DNA of 64,000 bases from NCBI GenBank assembly GCA_028287185.1, contig JAQBQD010000081.1:43429-107428 (forward strand), written 5' to 3'. Origin of the DNA: Gemmatimonadota bacterium. GTDB lineage: Bacteria; Gemmatimonadota; Gemmatimonadetes; Longimicrobiales; Longimicrobiaceae. Positions 17,815 to 26,268 of the stretch are shown here, piece after piece. The translations under genes were made by a program, and so were the position numbers. The notes under the pieces are model-generated. The model worked only from the letters and a program-made list of their open reading frames with translations. It was not told the origin of the DNA and searched no databases. Every line of letters starts with the position of its first letter. Positions within the stretch are counted from its first letter, which is position 1.

Positions 17815-18291
17815 TCGGTCCCGGTGGACGAGTTTGAGTCTAGCGGCGGCACGCGCGCGGAGGAACCGTCCGCGGCACCGAGGCGCGGGTGCTGGTGGCC
17901 GATCGATCGAGAACGACGGAAGGGAAGCGGAGGAGTGCGGACGTGCGGAGGATGGAGGAAGGCGGTGGCGCGGCCGCGGGGGCCCTCATCCGTGCCCGCT
18001 CAGGAGACGAGGGACGCATCGTCACACGGGGGTTAGGTCGGCCTTCTCGGACCCCGCGCGGCTGCACCACGTCCAGTAAGACACCTGGCCAGCGCAAAAC
18101 GTTGCTGAGCTCTTCCGCTTTACCGAAATGTAATCTTCACTCGTCCCCGCCGGCGCCTGCGAGCGTCGGCTCCCGTCCCGCGAGCGCTCCGCTCCCCTTT
18201 TGCACGCCGGCCGATTAGCTTCGCTGCTCGTATCCTCCGACCGCGCCGATGCAGGCGCGGCGGGCCGGCCGACCTCCAGGGTTCCCCGCGG
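17815..18291. other. Intergenic region between divergent genes (477 bases)
   Basis: No credible gene on either strand. An AT-richer patch at about 18098-18145 (AAAACGTTG ... ACCGAAATGTAATC) and another near 18195-18235 (CCCCTTTTGC ... GATTAGC) are the likely places for promoters of the HipA-like gene, but no well-spaced -35/-10 pair stands out. Confidence 0.4.
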
Positions 18292-19137
18292 ATGGAGCAC
18301 GTGCGCACGCTTCCGACGTACACCGCCACGCGCTACGTGCAGCCGCTGCGCGAGGGCGGGTCGCTGCCGGCCATCGTGGACACGGACGGCGGCGGGCTGT
18401 TCGTGGTGAAGTTCCGCGGCGCCGGGCAGGGGCCCAAGGCGCTGGTGGCCGAGCTGGTGGTGGGCTGGCTGGCGGCGCGGCTGGGGCTGCCGGTGCCGGA
18501 GCTGGCGATCGTGCACGTGCCGCCGCAGTTCGGCCGCAGCGAGCCCGATCCCGAGATCCAGGACCTGCTGAAGGCCAGCCACGGCGTGAACGTGGGCCTG
18601 CGCTACCTGGACGGCGCCTTCAACTTCGACGCGACCGCCGCGGCCGAGCTGGTGGATGCGGACTTCGCGACGACGCTGGTGTGGCTCGACGCCTTCACCA
18701 CCAACCCCGACCGCTCGCACCGCAACCCCAACCTGCTGGTGTGGAACCGCAAGCCGTGGCTCATCGACCACGGCGCCGCGCTGTACGCGCACCACGACTG
18801 GCCCCGAACGGACCAGGCGCGCACGCGGACGCCGTTCCCCATGATCAAGAGCCACGTGCTGCTGGCCCGGGCGGACGACCCGCGCGCGGTGGACGACGAG
18901 CTGGCCGCCCGCCTCTCCGGCGACGCGATCCCGGACATCCTCCATGCGGTGCCCGATGCGCTCCTCGCGGGCGACGGCACCTCGGGCGACTTCGCCACGG
19001 CGGACGAGGCGCGGGCCCGCTACGTGGCGTACCTCACGGACCGCCTGGCCGAGCGCCGCGCCTTCGTGGACGCGGCGGCCGAGGCGCGCGATCAGGTGCT
19101 GCGCGAGCCGCCCCGCAGCCTGTCGGCCCGCCGATGA
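18292..19137 (+). CDS. HipA-like kinase family protein
   Basis: A 281-residue stand-alone protein resembling the kinase core of HipA. Visible features are GGLFVVKFRGAGQG (about 36-49, nucleotide-binding strand-lysine), ELVVGWLAARLGLPVPEL, and a putative catalytic segment WLDAFTTNPDRSHRNPNLLV followed by PWLIDHGAAL (about 160-166), which fits the N...D-H-G metal-binding pattern of HipA-type folds. It lacks the N-terminal HipB-contacting part of classical HipA. It overlaps the next gene (DUF3037) by ATGA, a pairing seen elsewhere. Target and toxicity are unknown. Confidence 0.8.
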   Translation: MEHVRTLPTYTATRYVQPLREGGSLPAIVDTDGGGLFVVKFRGAGQGPKALVAELVVGWLAARLGLPVPELAIVHVPPQFGRSEPDPEIQDLLKASHGVNVGLRYLDGAFNFDATAAAELVDADFATTLVWLDAFTTNPDRSHRNPNLLVWNRKPWLIDHGAALYAHHDWPRTDQARTRTPFPMIKSHVLLARADDPRAVDDELAARLSGDAIPDILHAVPDALLAGDGTSGDFATADEARARYVAYLTDRLAERRAFVDAAAEARDQVLREPPRSLSARR

Positions 19138-19526
19138 GCGTCGACCGCTGGACCCCGTACGCCTTCGCGGTGCTGCGCGTGGTGCCGCACGTGCACCTGG
19201 GCGCCTTCGTGAACGTGGGCGTGGTGCTGCACGCGCGCACGGCCGGCTTCCTGGGCATGCGGCTGCTCTCCACGCCGGACGCGCTGGGCTGCCGGGTGGC
19301 GGGCGTGGACCTCGATCTCCTGGCCCGCTACCTGGACGCCTGCCGCCGCGTCTGCGAGGGCGATCCCACCGCCGGCCCCGTGGCGCTCGCCCCCCCCTCC
19401 GAGCGCTTCCACTGGCTCACCGCCCCGCGCTCCGACGTGCTCCAGTCCTCCCCCGTGCACGAAGGCGTCTGCGAGGATCCCGCGCAGGCGCTGGAGGATC
19501 TGTACGCGAGCTACGTGGGCGGATAG
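19134..19526 (+). CDS. DUF3037 domain protein
   Basis: A 130-residue protein with the DUF3037 pattern: YAFAVLRVVPHVHLGAFVNV near the N-terminus (the family's 'R.VP....E..NVGV' core), GFLGMRLL, then a C-terminal segment ending AQALEDLYASYVGG. ATG at 19134 overlaps the HipA-like stop by 4 bases, so the two are probably translationally coupled. Function is unknown; the fixed pairing suggests a partner or modulator of the HipA-like protein. Confidence 0.82.
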   Translation: MSVDRWTPYAFAVLRVVPHVHLGAFVNVGVVLHARTAGFLGMRLLSTPDALGCRVAGVDLDLLARYLDACRRVCEGDPTAGPVALAPPSERFHWLTAPRSDVLQSSPVHEGVCEDPAQALEDLYASYVGG

Positions 19527-19861
19527 GCCGAACACTCCAGACCTCGGGCTTCGGGTTCCGAGCGCATCAATTCACTGCAACCGAGATACGAAATCTGGCT
19601 TCGCGGACTCCCGGCTTCGGAGCGGACTTTGGCCGTTTCGCACGCGGCGCACCCGCTGTCGCCTTTGCCGAGCTCGAAGTCTGCCGCCGGAGCAGATCCC
19701 TCCGACCCTGTCGCTCGGGGGATGCACGGGCGGGCGCGGCGCCGTATGTTGGCGCCGCGCTCCGACGCGCGTGCTCCCCGGGTCCGCGTCGACTTGAAGG
19801 GGGACGACGGACGGGGGTGCGTCCCTGTGCGCTTTGACCATCGACAGACACGCAGGATGCA
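19527..19861. other. Intergenic region with a GC hairpin (335 bases)
   Basis: Non-coding. Contains a perfect 10-bp inverted repeat GCGCGGCGCC / GGCGCCGCGC (19734-19743 and 19751-19760) with a 7-base loop. There is no T-tract, so terminator function for the DUF3037 transcript is uncertain. No convincing promoter for the MFS gene; a TTGACC lies only 23 bases before its start. Confidence 0.4.
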
Positions 19862-21370
19862 GTGACCAAATCCCGTAAGACGCACCGTCCGCTGGTGCTG
19901 GTGGCGATGGTGCTGGCGGCCTTCATGGGGGCCATCGAGGGCACCATCATCGCCACCGGCATGCCCAGCATCGCCGCCGAGATCGGCGGCTTCTCGCTGT
20001 ACAGCTGGGTTTTCTCCAGCTTCCTGCTCATGCAGGCGGTGGCCATCCCCATCTTCGGAAAGCTGTCGGACCTGATGGGGCGCAAGCCGGCCTTCATCGC
20101 CGGCGTGGTGGTCTTCCTCGCGGGCTCCATCGCCTGCGGCTTCGCGACGTCGATGGGAATGCTGGTGGCGTTCCGCTTCGTGCAGGGCATGGGCGCGGGC
20201 GCGGTGCAGCCCATCACCACCACGCTGGCCGGCGACCTGTACTCGCTGGAGGAGCGCGGCCGCGTTCAGGGCTACCTGAGCAGCGTGTGGGGCGTGTCGT
20301 CCATCGCCGGGCCGCTGGTGGGCGGACTGATCGTGCACAGCGTGGGCTGGCAGTGGATCTTCTGGATGAACGTGCCGTTCGGGATCGCGGCCATCGTGCT
20401 CGTCGCGCGCTACCTGCACGAGCCCGTGCGCCACGGCGAGCGCAGCATCGACTACGCCGGCGCCGGGCTGCTGCTGGCGGCGGTGGGGCCGCTGATGCTG
20501 GCGCTCACGCAGGGCAGCGTGTGGGGATGGCCCATTGCGGCCGGCCTGCTCGCCGTCTCGGCCGTCGCCTTCGCGCTGTTCGTGCGCCAGGAGCGCCGCG
20601 CGCCCGACCCGCTGATGCACATGGAGCTGTGGGCCGACCCGCTGATCCGCAACGCCAACGTGGCGACGCTGGCGCTGGGCATCATGATGATCGGCATCAT
20701 CACCTTCCTGCCCACCTTCGTGCAGGGGGTGCTCGGCCGGTCCGCCCTGGTCGCGGGCTTCACCCTCTCGGTGATGACCGTCGGCTGGCCGCTCTCGGCG
20801 TTCGCCGCCGGGCACCTGATCGTGTCGCTGGGCGTGCGGCGCATCGTGCGCGTGGGCGGGGTGACGGCGCTCGTGGGCACGGTGGCGATTGCGGCGCTGT
20901 CGGCTCGCGGGCCGGTGGGGGCGGGCGTCGGCTCGTTCGTGCTGGGGGTGGGCCTGGGGCTGCTGAGCACCACCTTCGTGGTCGCCATCCAGACCAGCGT
21001 CCCCTGGCACCAGCGCGGCGTCGCCACCGCCAGCAACATGCTGATGCGCATCCTGGGCAACGCGCTGGGCGCCGCGCTGTTCGGGGGCGTGCTCAACTTC
21101 CAGATGAGCCGCTACCTGGCCCGCACCGGCCTGTCCGGACGCGTGTCGCTGGACAGCATCCAGGACCTGATGGGCGCCGCCGCCCCCCGCAACGGCACTC
21201 TCTCGGCCGACGTGCTCGCCACCCTGCGCACAGGGCTATCCGAGAGCCTGCACGTGGTGTTCTGGGGAATCGCGCTGCTCGCCGTCGGCACGCTCGCCGC
21301 CGCCTGGCGCGTGCCGGAGATGGAGCGCGGCACGGAGGCGCTGGAGGGGATCCACGAGATGGGGGCGTGA
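19862..21370 (+). CDS. MFS multidrug/metabolite exporter, DHA2-like
   Basis: Proton-coupled efflux transporter of 502 residues with 12-14 predicted membrane helices. Motif A is GKLSDLMGRKPAF in the loop between helices 2 and 3, the GAVQPITTTLAGDLYSLEERG stretch follows, and motif C-like GVSSIAGPLVGGLIVH sits in helix 5. The first helix contains GAIEGTIIATGMPSIA, typical of EmrB/QacA-type DHA2 transporters. The start is GTG at 19862, preceded by CAGGA at 7 bases. It appears monocistronic, so its substrate cannot be inferred from neighbours. Confidence 0.9.
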   Translation: MTKSRKTHRPLVLVAMVLAAFMGAIEGTIIATGMPSIAAEIGGFSLYSWVFSSFLLMQAVAIPIFGKLSDLMGRKPAFIAGVVVFLAGSIACGFATSMGMLVAFRFVQGMGAGAVQPITTTLAGDLYSLEERGRVQGYLSSVWGVSSIAGPLVGGLIVHSVGWQWIFWMNVPFGIAAIVLVARYLHEPVRHGERSIDYAGAGLLLAAVGPLMLALTQGSVWGWPIAAGLLAVSAVAFALFVRQERRAPDPLMHMELWADPLIRNANVATLALGIMMIGIITFLPTFVQGVLGRSALVAGFTLSVMTVGWPLSAFAAGHLIVSLGVRRIVRVGGVTALVGTVAIAALSARGPVGAGVGSFVLGVGLGLLSTTFVVAIQTSVPWHQRGVATASNMLMRILGNALGAALFGGVLNFQMSRYLARTGLSGRVSLDSIQDLMGAAAPRNGTLSADVLATLRTGLSESLHVVFWGIALLAVGTLAAAWRVPEMERGTEALEGIHEMGA

Positions 21371-21565
21371 GTCTCTCGATGGATGGCGGGCGTGCGAATC
21401 CCGTGTCCGCCATCGAAACGCCGGTTGCGAAGCGCTGGTGCAAGGGTCGGCGATGGGAGACGGGCATCGCGGATGTCTTCCACCACATGCAATGCGAACC
21501 GCGGAATTCAACGGAGTCGCGTCGACCATTGAGGCCGCTTCCACGACCGGCGTCTGGCCTACGGA

Positions 21566-21600
21566 AACCGGGGGGAGCCGGCATGCGGCTCCCCCCGGTT
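21566..21600 (-). terminator. Terminator downstream of the RiPP-like precursor
   Basis: Perfect 15-bp inverted repeat (AACCGGGGGGAGCCG / CGGCTCCCCCCGGTT) with a 5-base loop, 24 bases after the precursor stop on the minus strand; the 3' side begins TTTCCG. May also stop readthrough from the convergent MFS gene. Confidence 0.7.
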
Positions 21601-21624
21601 GGCGATCCCATCGAAGGTGAGGCG

Positions 21625-21924
21625 TCAGGGCGCGGGCTGGTCGTAGCAGGTGCCGCTGCACGGCACGCCCAGTCCCGGATGGCTGCCGCCGCCTCCGCCG
21701 CCTCCGCCGCACCCCGGGGCGCACGTCGCCGCGTAGCAGGTGCCCGCGCAGCTCTGCTCCGTGGGGCCGCAGGGCGAGCCCGCGTCGGCACACGTGTCCG
21801 AGGGTGAGCAGTCCTCCCAGTACAGCGACACGTAGCCGCGCACCGTGCCGCGTCCCGCCGGCGTGTCGTCCGCCGTGAACGACTCCACGACCAGCGCATC
21901 CAGGTCCAGGCGTATCTTCCGCAT
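21625..21924 (-). CDS. Pinensin-like lanthipeptide (RiPP) precursor, orphan
   Basis: A 99-residue peptide with a hydrophobic/charged leader (MRKIRLDLDALVVESF, then GRGTVRGYVS) and a Cys/Ser/Thr/Gly-rich C-terminal half. Nine cysteines occur in the core region, with two CxGTCY repeats (SCAGTCY, PCSGTCY) and a run of eight glycines. The leader pattern K-[IL]-x-L-D-x-x-x-L-x-V-x-S-F is the one I know from pinensin-family precursors. ATG at 21924 follows GGGGAG at 5 bases. No modification enzyme, protease or dedicated exporter lies beside it; the MFS gene is convergent. Product class is inference. Confidence 0.72.
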   Translation of the reverse strand: MRKIRLDLDALVVESFTADDTPAGRGTVRGYVSLYWEDCSPSDTCADAGSPCGPTEQSCAGTCYAATCAPGCGGGGGGGGSHPGLGVPCSGTCYDQPAP

Positions 21925-22383
21925 CGTTCTCCCCGTTTGGGCGTGTCCTCCCCGGCACGCATGTGCGCGCCGGGGCGTCGTATCGAAGCATCCAATCGCC
22001 AACTGGCTTCGTGCAGCGGCAATCGCGCGCCGCGGGGCAGCCGGCGTCCGCGCAGGTGCAGGTGTCGATGGGGATGGCGGTGCCCGGATCGGCCGCTGCG
22101 TGACCGCGCCTCACCTTCCCCATCGTGCCTCCCACCGCCATCACGCGCCCGGCTGCTGGCGCGGACTGCGTCGCGCGCGTATTTCATCATGATTGCCGCC
22201 GTTTCGCGCGGCGTCAAGCGAACGCCCCCCCCCACGAGTGCCAGCGCTCGCCGTAGGGTCCTTCTTCGAATTCATTGATCACGCGGATCGCGACGCCGTA
22301 TCATTGGGACGGCCGGTCCGCAGCTCCACCCGCGACACCGCGCGGACCTTTCGCTACCCTGCCCACCCTCACCGACCATCGGC
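21925..22383. other. Intergenic region between precursor and amine oxidase (459 bases)
   Basis: Holds a GC palindrome directly upstream of the precursor's ribosome-binding site (CCCCGGC 21950-21956 pairing with GCCGGGG 21969-21975). It also holds a minus-strand Cys-rich frame (about 22125-21960) that lacks a recognisable leader, and the promoter of the amine oxidase gene. No firm gene was found. Confidence 0.5.
22275..22304 (+). promoter_or_regulatory. Predicted promoter of the amine oxidase/decarboxylase operon
   Basis: TTGATC (22275-22280) and TATCAT (22299-22304) with an 18-base spacer in a locally AT-rich stretch. The -10 matches five of six consensus bases. Start would be near 22311, giving a leader of about 70 bases. 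Confidence 0.55.
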
Positions 22384-24060
22384 ATGCCGAGACCCATCCT
22401 GGACCACGAGCCCTTCCAGCCGTTCGCCAAGGGCGACCAGAAGTACGACGTCGCCATCATCGGGGGAGGCGTGTCGGGCGTGTACACGGCCTGGCGGCTC
22501 AAGAAGGCGAACAAGAAGCTGAAGGTGGCGGTGTTCGAGTACGGCGACCGCATCGGCGGGCGGCTGTACAGCTACCCCATGCCGGGCATGCCCAACATCA
22601 AGGCCGAGCTGGGCGGCATGCGCTGGCTGCTGTCGCACAAGATCGTGGTGGGGCTCATCCGCAGCCTGAAGCTGCCCACGCGCGAGTTTCCCATGGGCGA
22701 GGACGGGGGAGCGAACAACCTCATGTACCTGCGCCGCCGGCAGCTCCGCGTGAGGGACCTGACGGACCCGGCCAAGGTGCCGTACCTGATGAACCCCGAC
22801 GAGCAGGGGATGAACCCCGACCAGCTCCAGGCGTACGTGATGAACAGCCTGCTGCCCTTCAACAGCGAGCTGAGCGCACAGGACTGGTGGACGGTGCCCG
22901 TGCTGAACGGCACGCCGCTGTACCAGATCGGGTTCTGGAACCTGCTGTACCGCGTGCTGAGCAGCGAGGCGTACCAGTACATGTACGACGCCAGCGGCTA
23001 CTACACCAACGTGGCGAACAGCACCGCGCCGCTGTCGCTGCCCATCACCGAGTACGACCCCAACAACAAGTACTACACGCTGGACGACGGCTACGAGGAG
23101 CTTCCGCGCCGGCTGGCGGCGGAGTTCGAGGCCATGGGCGGCGTCATCCACCGCAACCACCGGCTGGACTCGTTCGGGCGGCGCGGCATCGGCGGCGAGT
23201 ACGCGCTGGAGCTCGTGCGCACCGAGACGTCGCCCGACGCGAAGACGGCGGACCTGCCCGGGCGGCCCACCGTGCACGTGGACGCCGACCGCGTGGTGCT
23301 GGCGCTGCCGCGGCGCTCCATCGAGCTCATCCGCTGGAACCGCATGGACGAGCCCGCGGGCGACGGGGACCACGAGCACACCCTGCGCGACCGGGTGGAG
23401 TCGGTCATCAGCCAGGCGGCGTTCAAGATGTTCCTGGGATACCCGTATCCCTGGTGGCGCGCGCTGGGCGTCAAGTCGGGCCGCACCATCACCGACATGC
23501 CCATCCGCCAGACGTACTACTTCGAGACCGAGAGCGAGGTGGGCGGCGACCCCGACAACCACAACTCGCTGCTGATGGTGAGCTACAACGACCTGGGCAG
23601 CGTGCCGTTCTGGAAGGCGCTGGAGGCCGGCCCCTGCTTCCAGGGCACGCCCAGGAGCCCGGCCAACCGCTTCCTGAGGAAGGGCGAGGACCCCGTTCCC
23701 GCGCACCGCTTCCAGATCAGCAAGGAGATGGTGCAGACGGCGCAGGAGCAGGTGAAGGAAGTGCACGGCCTGAAGTTCGTGCCCGAGCCCTACACCGCCG
23801 TCTACCACGACTGGGGCGACGACCCGTACGGCGCCGGGTGGCACGCGTGGAAGGCGGGGCAGAAGTTCTGGAAGATCATGCCCTACATGCGCGGCATTCC
23901 CGGCGAGAAGGTGCACGTGTGCGGCGAGGCGTACTCCATCGGCCAGGGCTGGGTGGAGGGCGCGCTCCAGACCGCCGAGCTGATGCTGAAGGAGCACTTC
24001 GGCCTCAAGCGCCCGGACTTCATCCCCGAGGAGTACTACGACAAGGAGATGGGGCCGTGA
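22384..24060 (+). CDS. FAD-dependent amine/L-amino acid oxidase family protein
   Basis: A 558-residue flavin oxidoreductase of the monoamine oxidase/L-amino acid oxidase superfamily. The Rossmann FAD loop DVAIIGGGVSGVYTAWRL is at residues 22-39, followed by the second arginine-containing motif FEYGDRIGGRLYS and, in the expected place, ELGGMRW. The C-terminal FAD motif is VHVCGEAYSIGQGWVEGAL. No signal peptide is visible, so it is probably cytoplasmic. The likely reaction is oxidation of an amine or amino acid to the imine/2-oxo acid with peroxide release. Its stop overlaps the start of a 2-oxo acid decarboxylase (GTGA), suggesting consecutive steps. Substrate is not readable. Confidence 0.88.
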   Translation: MPRPILDHEPFQPFAKGDQKYDVAIIGGGVSGVYTAWRLKKANKKLKVAVFEYGDRIGGRLYSYPMPGMPNIKAELGGMRWLLSHKIVVGLIRSLKLPTREFPMGEDGGANNLMYLRRRQLRVRDLTDPAKVPYLMNPDEQGMNPDQLQAYVMNSLLPFNSELSAQDWWTVPVLNGTPLYQIGFWNLLYRVLSSEAYQYMYDASGYYTNVANSTAPLSLPITEYDPNNKYYTLDDGYEELPRRLAAEFEAMGGVIHRNHRLDSFGRRGIGGEYALELVRTETSPDAKTADLPGRPTVHVDADRVVLALPRRSIELIRWNRMDEPAGDGDHEHTLRDRVESVISQAAFKMFLGYPYPWWRALGVKSGRTITDMPIRQTYYFETESEVGGDPDNHNSLLMVSYNDLGSVPFWKALEAGPCFQGTPRSPANRFLRKGEDPVPAHRFQISKEMVQTAQEQVKEVHGLKFVPEPYTAVYHDWGDDPYGAGWHAWKAGQKFWKIMPYMRGIPGEKVHVCGEAYSIGQGWVEGALQTAELMLKEHFGLKRPDFIPEEYYDKEMGP

Positions 24061-25937
24061 GCGGGGGATCGAAGAAGCAGAAGAAGGCGGACGACAAGAA
24101 GGCCTCCGCCTCCGCGAAGACGCGGGCGAAGGCGGCGAAGGGGGCCGCCTCCGCGCCGGCCGCCGTGCTCGCCTCGACGAACGCCGCCGTCGCGGCCGAA
24201 GCCTCGTCCAGCGCGGCGGGATGCACCGTCGCGCGGTACCTGGCGCAGCGGCTGGCGGAGATGGGCGTCGGCCACCTGTTCGCGGTGCCGGGGGACTACG
24301 CGGGGCACTTCCTGTCCACCATCGACAACGAGAGCGCCGCGCTGGGCATCGCGCGCGTGGGCACGTGCAACGAGCTGGAGGCGGGCTACGCGGCGGACGC
24401 GTATGCCCGTCTGCGGGGCGCGGGCGCGGTGTGCGTCACCTTCGGCGTGGGCACCTTCAGCCTGCTGAACGCGCTGGCGGGATCGTACGTGGAGCAGGTG
24501 CCCGTCGTCCTCATCGTCGGCAGCCCGGCCTCCGCTTCGCGCAACACGGAGCGGCGCGAGGGCGTGCTCTTTCACCACAGCACGGGCACGCTGAGCGCGG
24601 ACGAGGACTCGGTGCGCAGCGTCACCGTGGCGCGCGAGGTGGTGCGCGACCCGCTGTGCGCGCCGGGCCAGATCGACGCGGCGCTGCGCGCCTGCCTGAC
24701 GTGGCGGCGGCCGGTCTACATCGAGGTCTTCCAGAACGTGTGGAACCTGCCGTGCGAGGCGCCCCGCGGACGGCTGGAGCCGGGCTGCCTGCCGACGCTG
24801 CAGGCGTCCATCGACGCCAGCCTGGACGCGACGCTCGAGCATCTCTGGAAGGCGAAGCGGCCCGTGATCTGGGCCGGGAGCGAGGTGCAGCGCTTCGGCC
24901 TGCAGGATCTGCTGATGCAGATCGTACGCGAGACGGGCTTTCCCTTCGCGACCGACCTGCTGGGCAAGGGCCTCGTCCCGGAGAGCACGCCCGGCTTCGT
25001 GGGCGTGTACGACGGCGCGTCGGCCAACGAGAAGACCAAGCGGCTGGTGGAGAAGGCGGACTGGCTGCTGGGCCTGGGCAACCTGGTGACGGACGACTTC
25101 CTGGACCTGGTGAAGAAGAGCTACGGCACCATGTCCCTGGCCTGGAACAACTCCATCCGCGTGGGCACGGACGTGTGGGACTGCGTGCCGCTGCGCGCGT
25201 TCATGGAGGCGCTGCTGGCCCGCCTGCGTGCGCACAAGTACGGCGCGCCGGCGCGCGCGGTGATGGCGCTGGCGGCCGCGGGAGCGCCCGAGCACGCGCT
25301 CCTCTCCGCCGTGCCCGCGTCGACGCACCCATCGGCGGCGGGCGCGCGGAAGCCGGAGCCCGTCACCTACGACGCCTTCTTCCGGCGGATGAACACCTGG
25401 GTGGACGACTCGATGGTGCTGATGGCCGACACCACCATCGCGCTCTACTCCGCCGCCGAGTTGCCGGTGAACGTGGCCGACGGCTTCATCGCGCAGGCCG
25501 CATGGAACAGCATCGGCTACACCACGGGCGCCTGCCTGGGGGTGGGCTTCGCCGGCGAGCGCCGCCCCGTCGTCTTCACGGGCGACGGCGGCTTCCAGAT
25601 GGTGGCGCAGGCGCTGTCCGACGTCGTCCGGGCGAAGCACGGCACCGTCGTCTTCATCTTCGACAACGAGCTGTACGGCATCGAGCAGGCGTTCGTGAAC
25701 GTGAAGTACTTCACCGAGGGCCAGCCCGCCGAGGCCTTCGACCTGCTGCACGGATGGGACTACGCCCGTCTCCCCGACGTCTTTCGCGGCGGCTGGGGCG
25801 TGACGGTGCACACGATGGACGAGTTGGATGCCGCGCTGGATACCGCGCGGGCCAACACCGGCCAGCTCTCCATCATCGCGCTCAAGATCGCATCGACGGA
25901 CATCACTCCGCAGATGCTGGCGCTCGCCGGGGGTTGA
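24057..25937 (+). CDS. Thiamine diphosphate-dependent 2-oxo acid decarboxylase (pyruvate/indolepyruvate decarboxylase-like)
   Basis: A 626-residue ThDP enzyme. After a Lys/Ala-rich extension of about 55 residues the family fold starts (TVARYLAQRLAEMGVGHLFA). The catalytic glutamate is in TCNELEAGYAADAYARL (E106), the paired histidines typical of PDC/IPDC-type decarboxylases are in GVLFHHSTGT (173-174), and the metal/ThDP motif is TGDGGFQMVAQAL near residue 509, ending at FDNELYGIEQ. GTG at 24057 overlaps the oxidase stop. It would turn a 2-oxo acid into an aldehyde; an aromatic or branched-chain substrate is inferred from the oxidase partner. The lysine-rich extension is unusual for the family. 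Confidence 0.88.
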   Translation: MSGGSKKQKKADDKKASASAKTRAKAAKGAASAPAAVLASTNAAVAAEASSSAAGCTVARYLAQRLAEMGVGHLFAVPGDYAGHFLSTIDNESAALGIARVGTCNELEAGYAADAYARLRGAGAVCVTFGVGTFSLLNALAGSYVEQVPVVLIVGSPASASRNTERREGVLFHHSTGTLSADEDSVRSVTVAREVVRDPLCAPGQIDAALRACLTWRRPVYIEVFQNVWNLPCEAPRGRLEPGCLPTLQASIDASLDATLEHLWKAKRPVIWAGSEVQRFGLQDLLMQIVRETGFPFATDLLGKGLVPESTPGFVGVYDGASANEKTKRLVEKADWLLGLGNLVTDDFLDLVKKSYGTMSLAWNNSIRVGTDVWDCVPLRAFMEALLARLRAHKYGAPARAVMALAAAGAPEHALLSAVPASTHPSAAGARKPEPVTYDAFFRRMNTWVDDSMVLMADTTIALYSAAELPVNVADGFIAQAAWNSIGYTTGACLGVGFAGERRPVVFTGDGGFQMVAQALSDVVRAKHGTVVFIFDNELYGIEQAFVNVKYFTEGQPAEAFDLLHGWDYARLPDVFRGGWGVTVHTMDELDAALDTARANTGQLSIIALKIASTDITPQMLALAGG

Positions 25938-26173
25938 GCGCAGTGCTTCGGGCCGCAGCCGATGCGGCGCGATCCACGCCGGGGGATGAACCTGCGCGGC
26001 TCGTGCAACGCGAAGCCGGCTGAGGCAGGCTGGTTCCGTGCGGATCGGGCGGCCACGCCGGATCGACCGCCGGGAGGAGCCCGCGCAGGCGGACTTGGCT
26101 TCTACGGCAGCCCGGGCTTCCAGCCCGAGGTCGCGCTGACCGGTTGAAGTCGTCATCCATCGACACCAACGCG

Positions 26174-26212
26174 CGAACCGGCGCCGGGGCATGTTCGCCC
26201 GGCGCCGGTTCG
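26174..26212. terminator. Bidirectional terminator between convergent genes
   Basis: Perfect 15-bp inverted repeat (CGAACCGGCGCCGGG / CCCGGCGCCGGTTCG) with a 9-base loop, midway between the decarboxylase and the convergent transpeptidase-like gene. T-tracts are weak on both sides. The remaining 25938-26268 holds no gene. Confidence 0.65.
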
Positions 26213-26268
26213 TCGTCATCCACCATCCAGCGGTCCTGCCGGCCGGTTTCCCGCCGACGTGCCGTCCG

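Noticed and set aside
17840..18097. Short minus-strand frame in the gap before the HipA-like gene
   Set aside because: Pro/Arg/Ser-rich, no ribosome-binding site, no conserved pattern.
19834..19839. TTGACC upstream of the MFS gene as a -35 element
   Set aside because: A correctly spaced -10 would fall on the start codon, leaving no leader.
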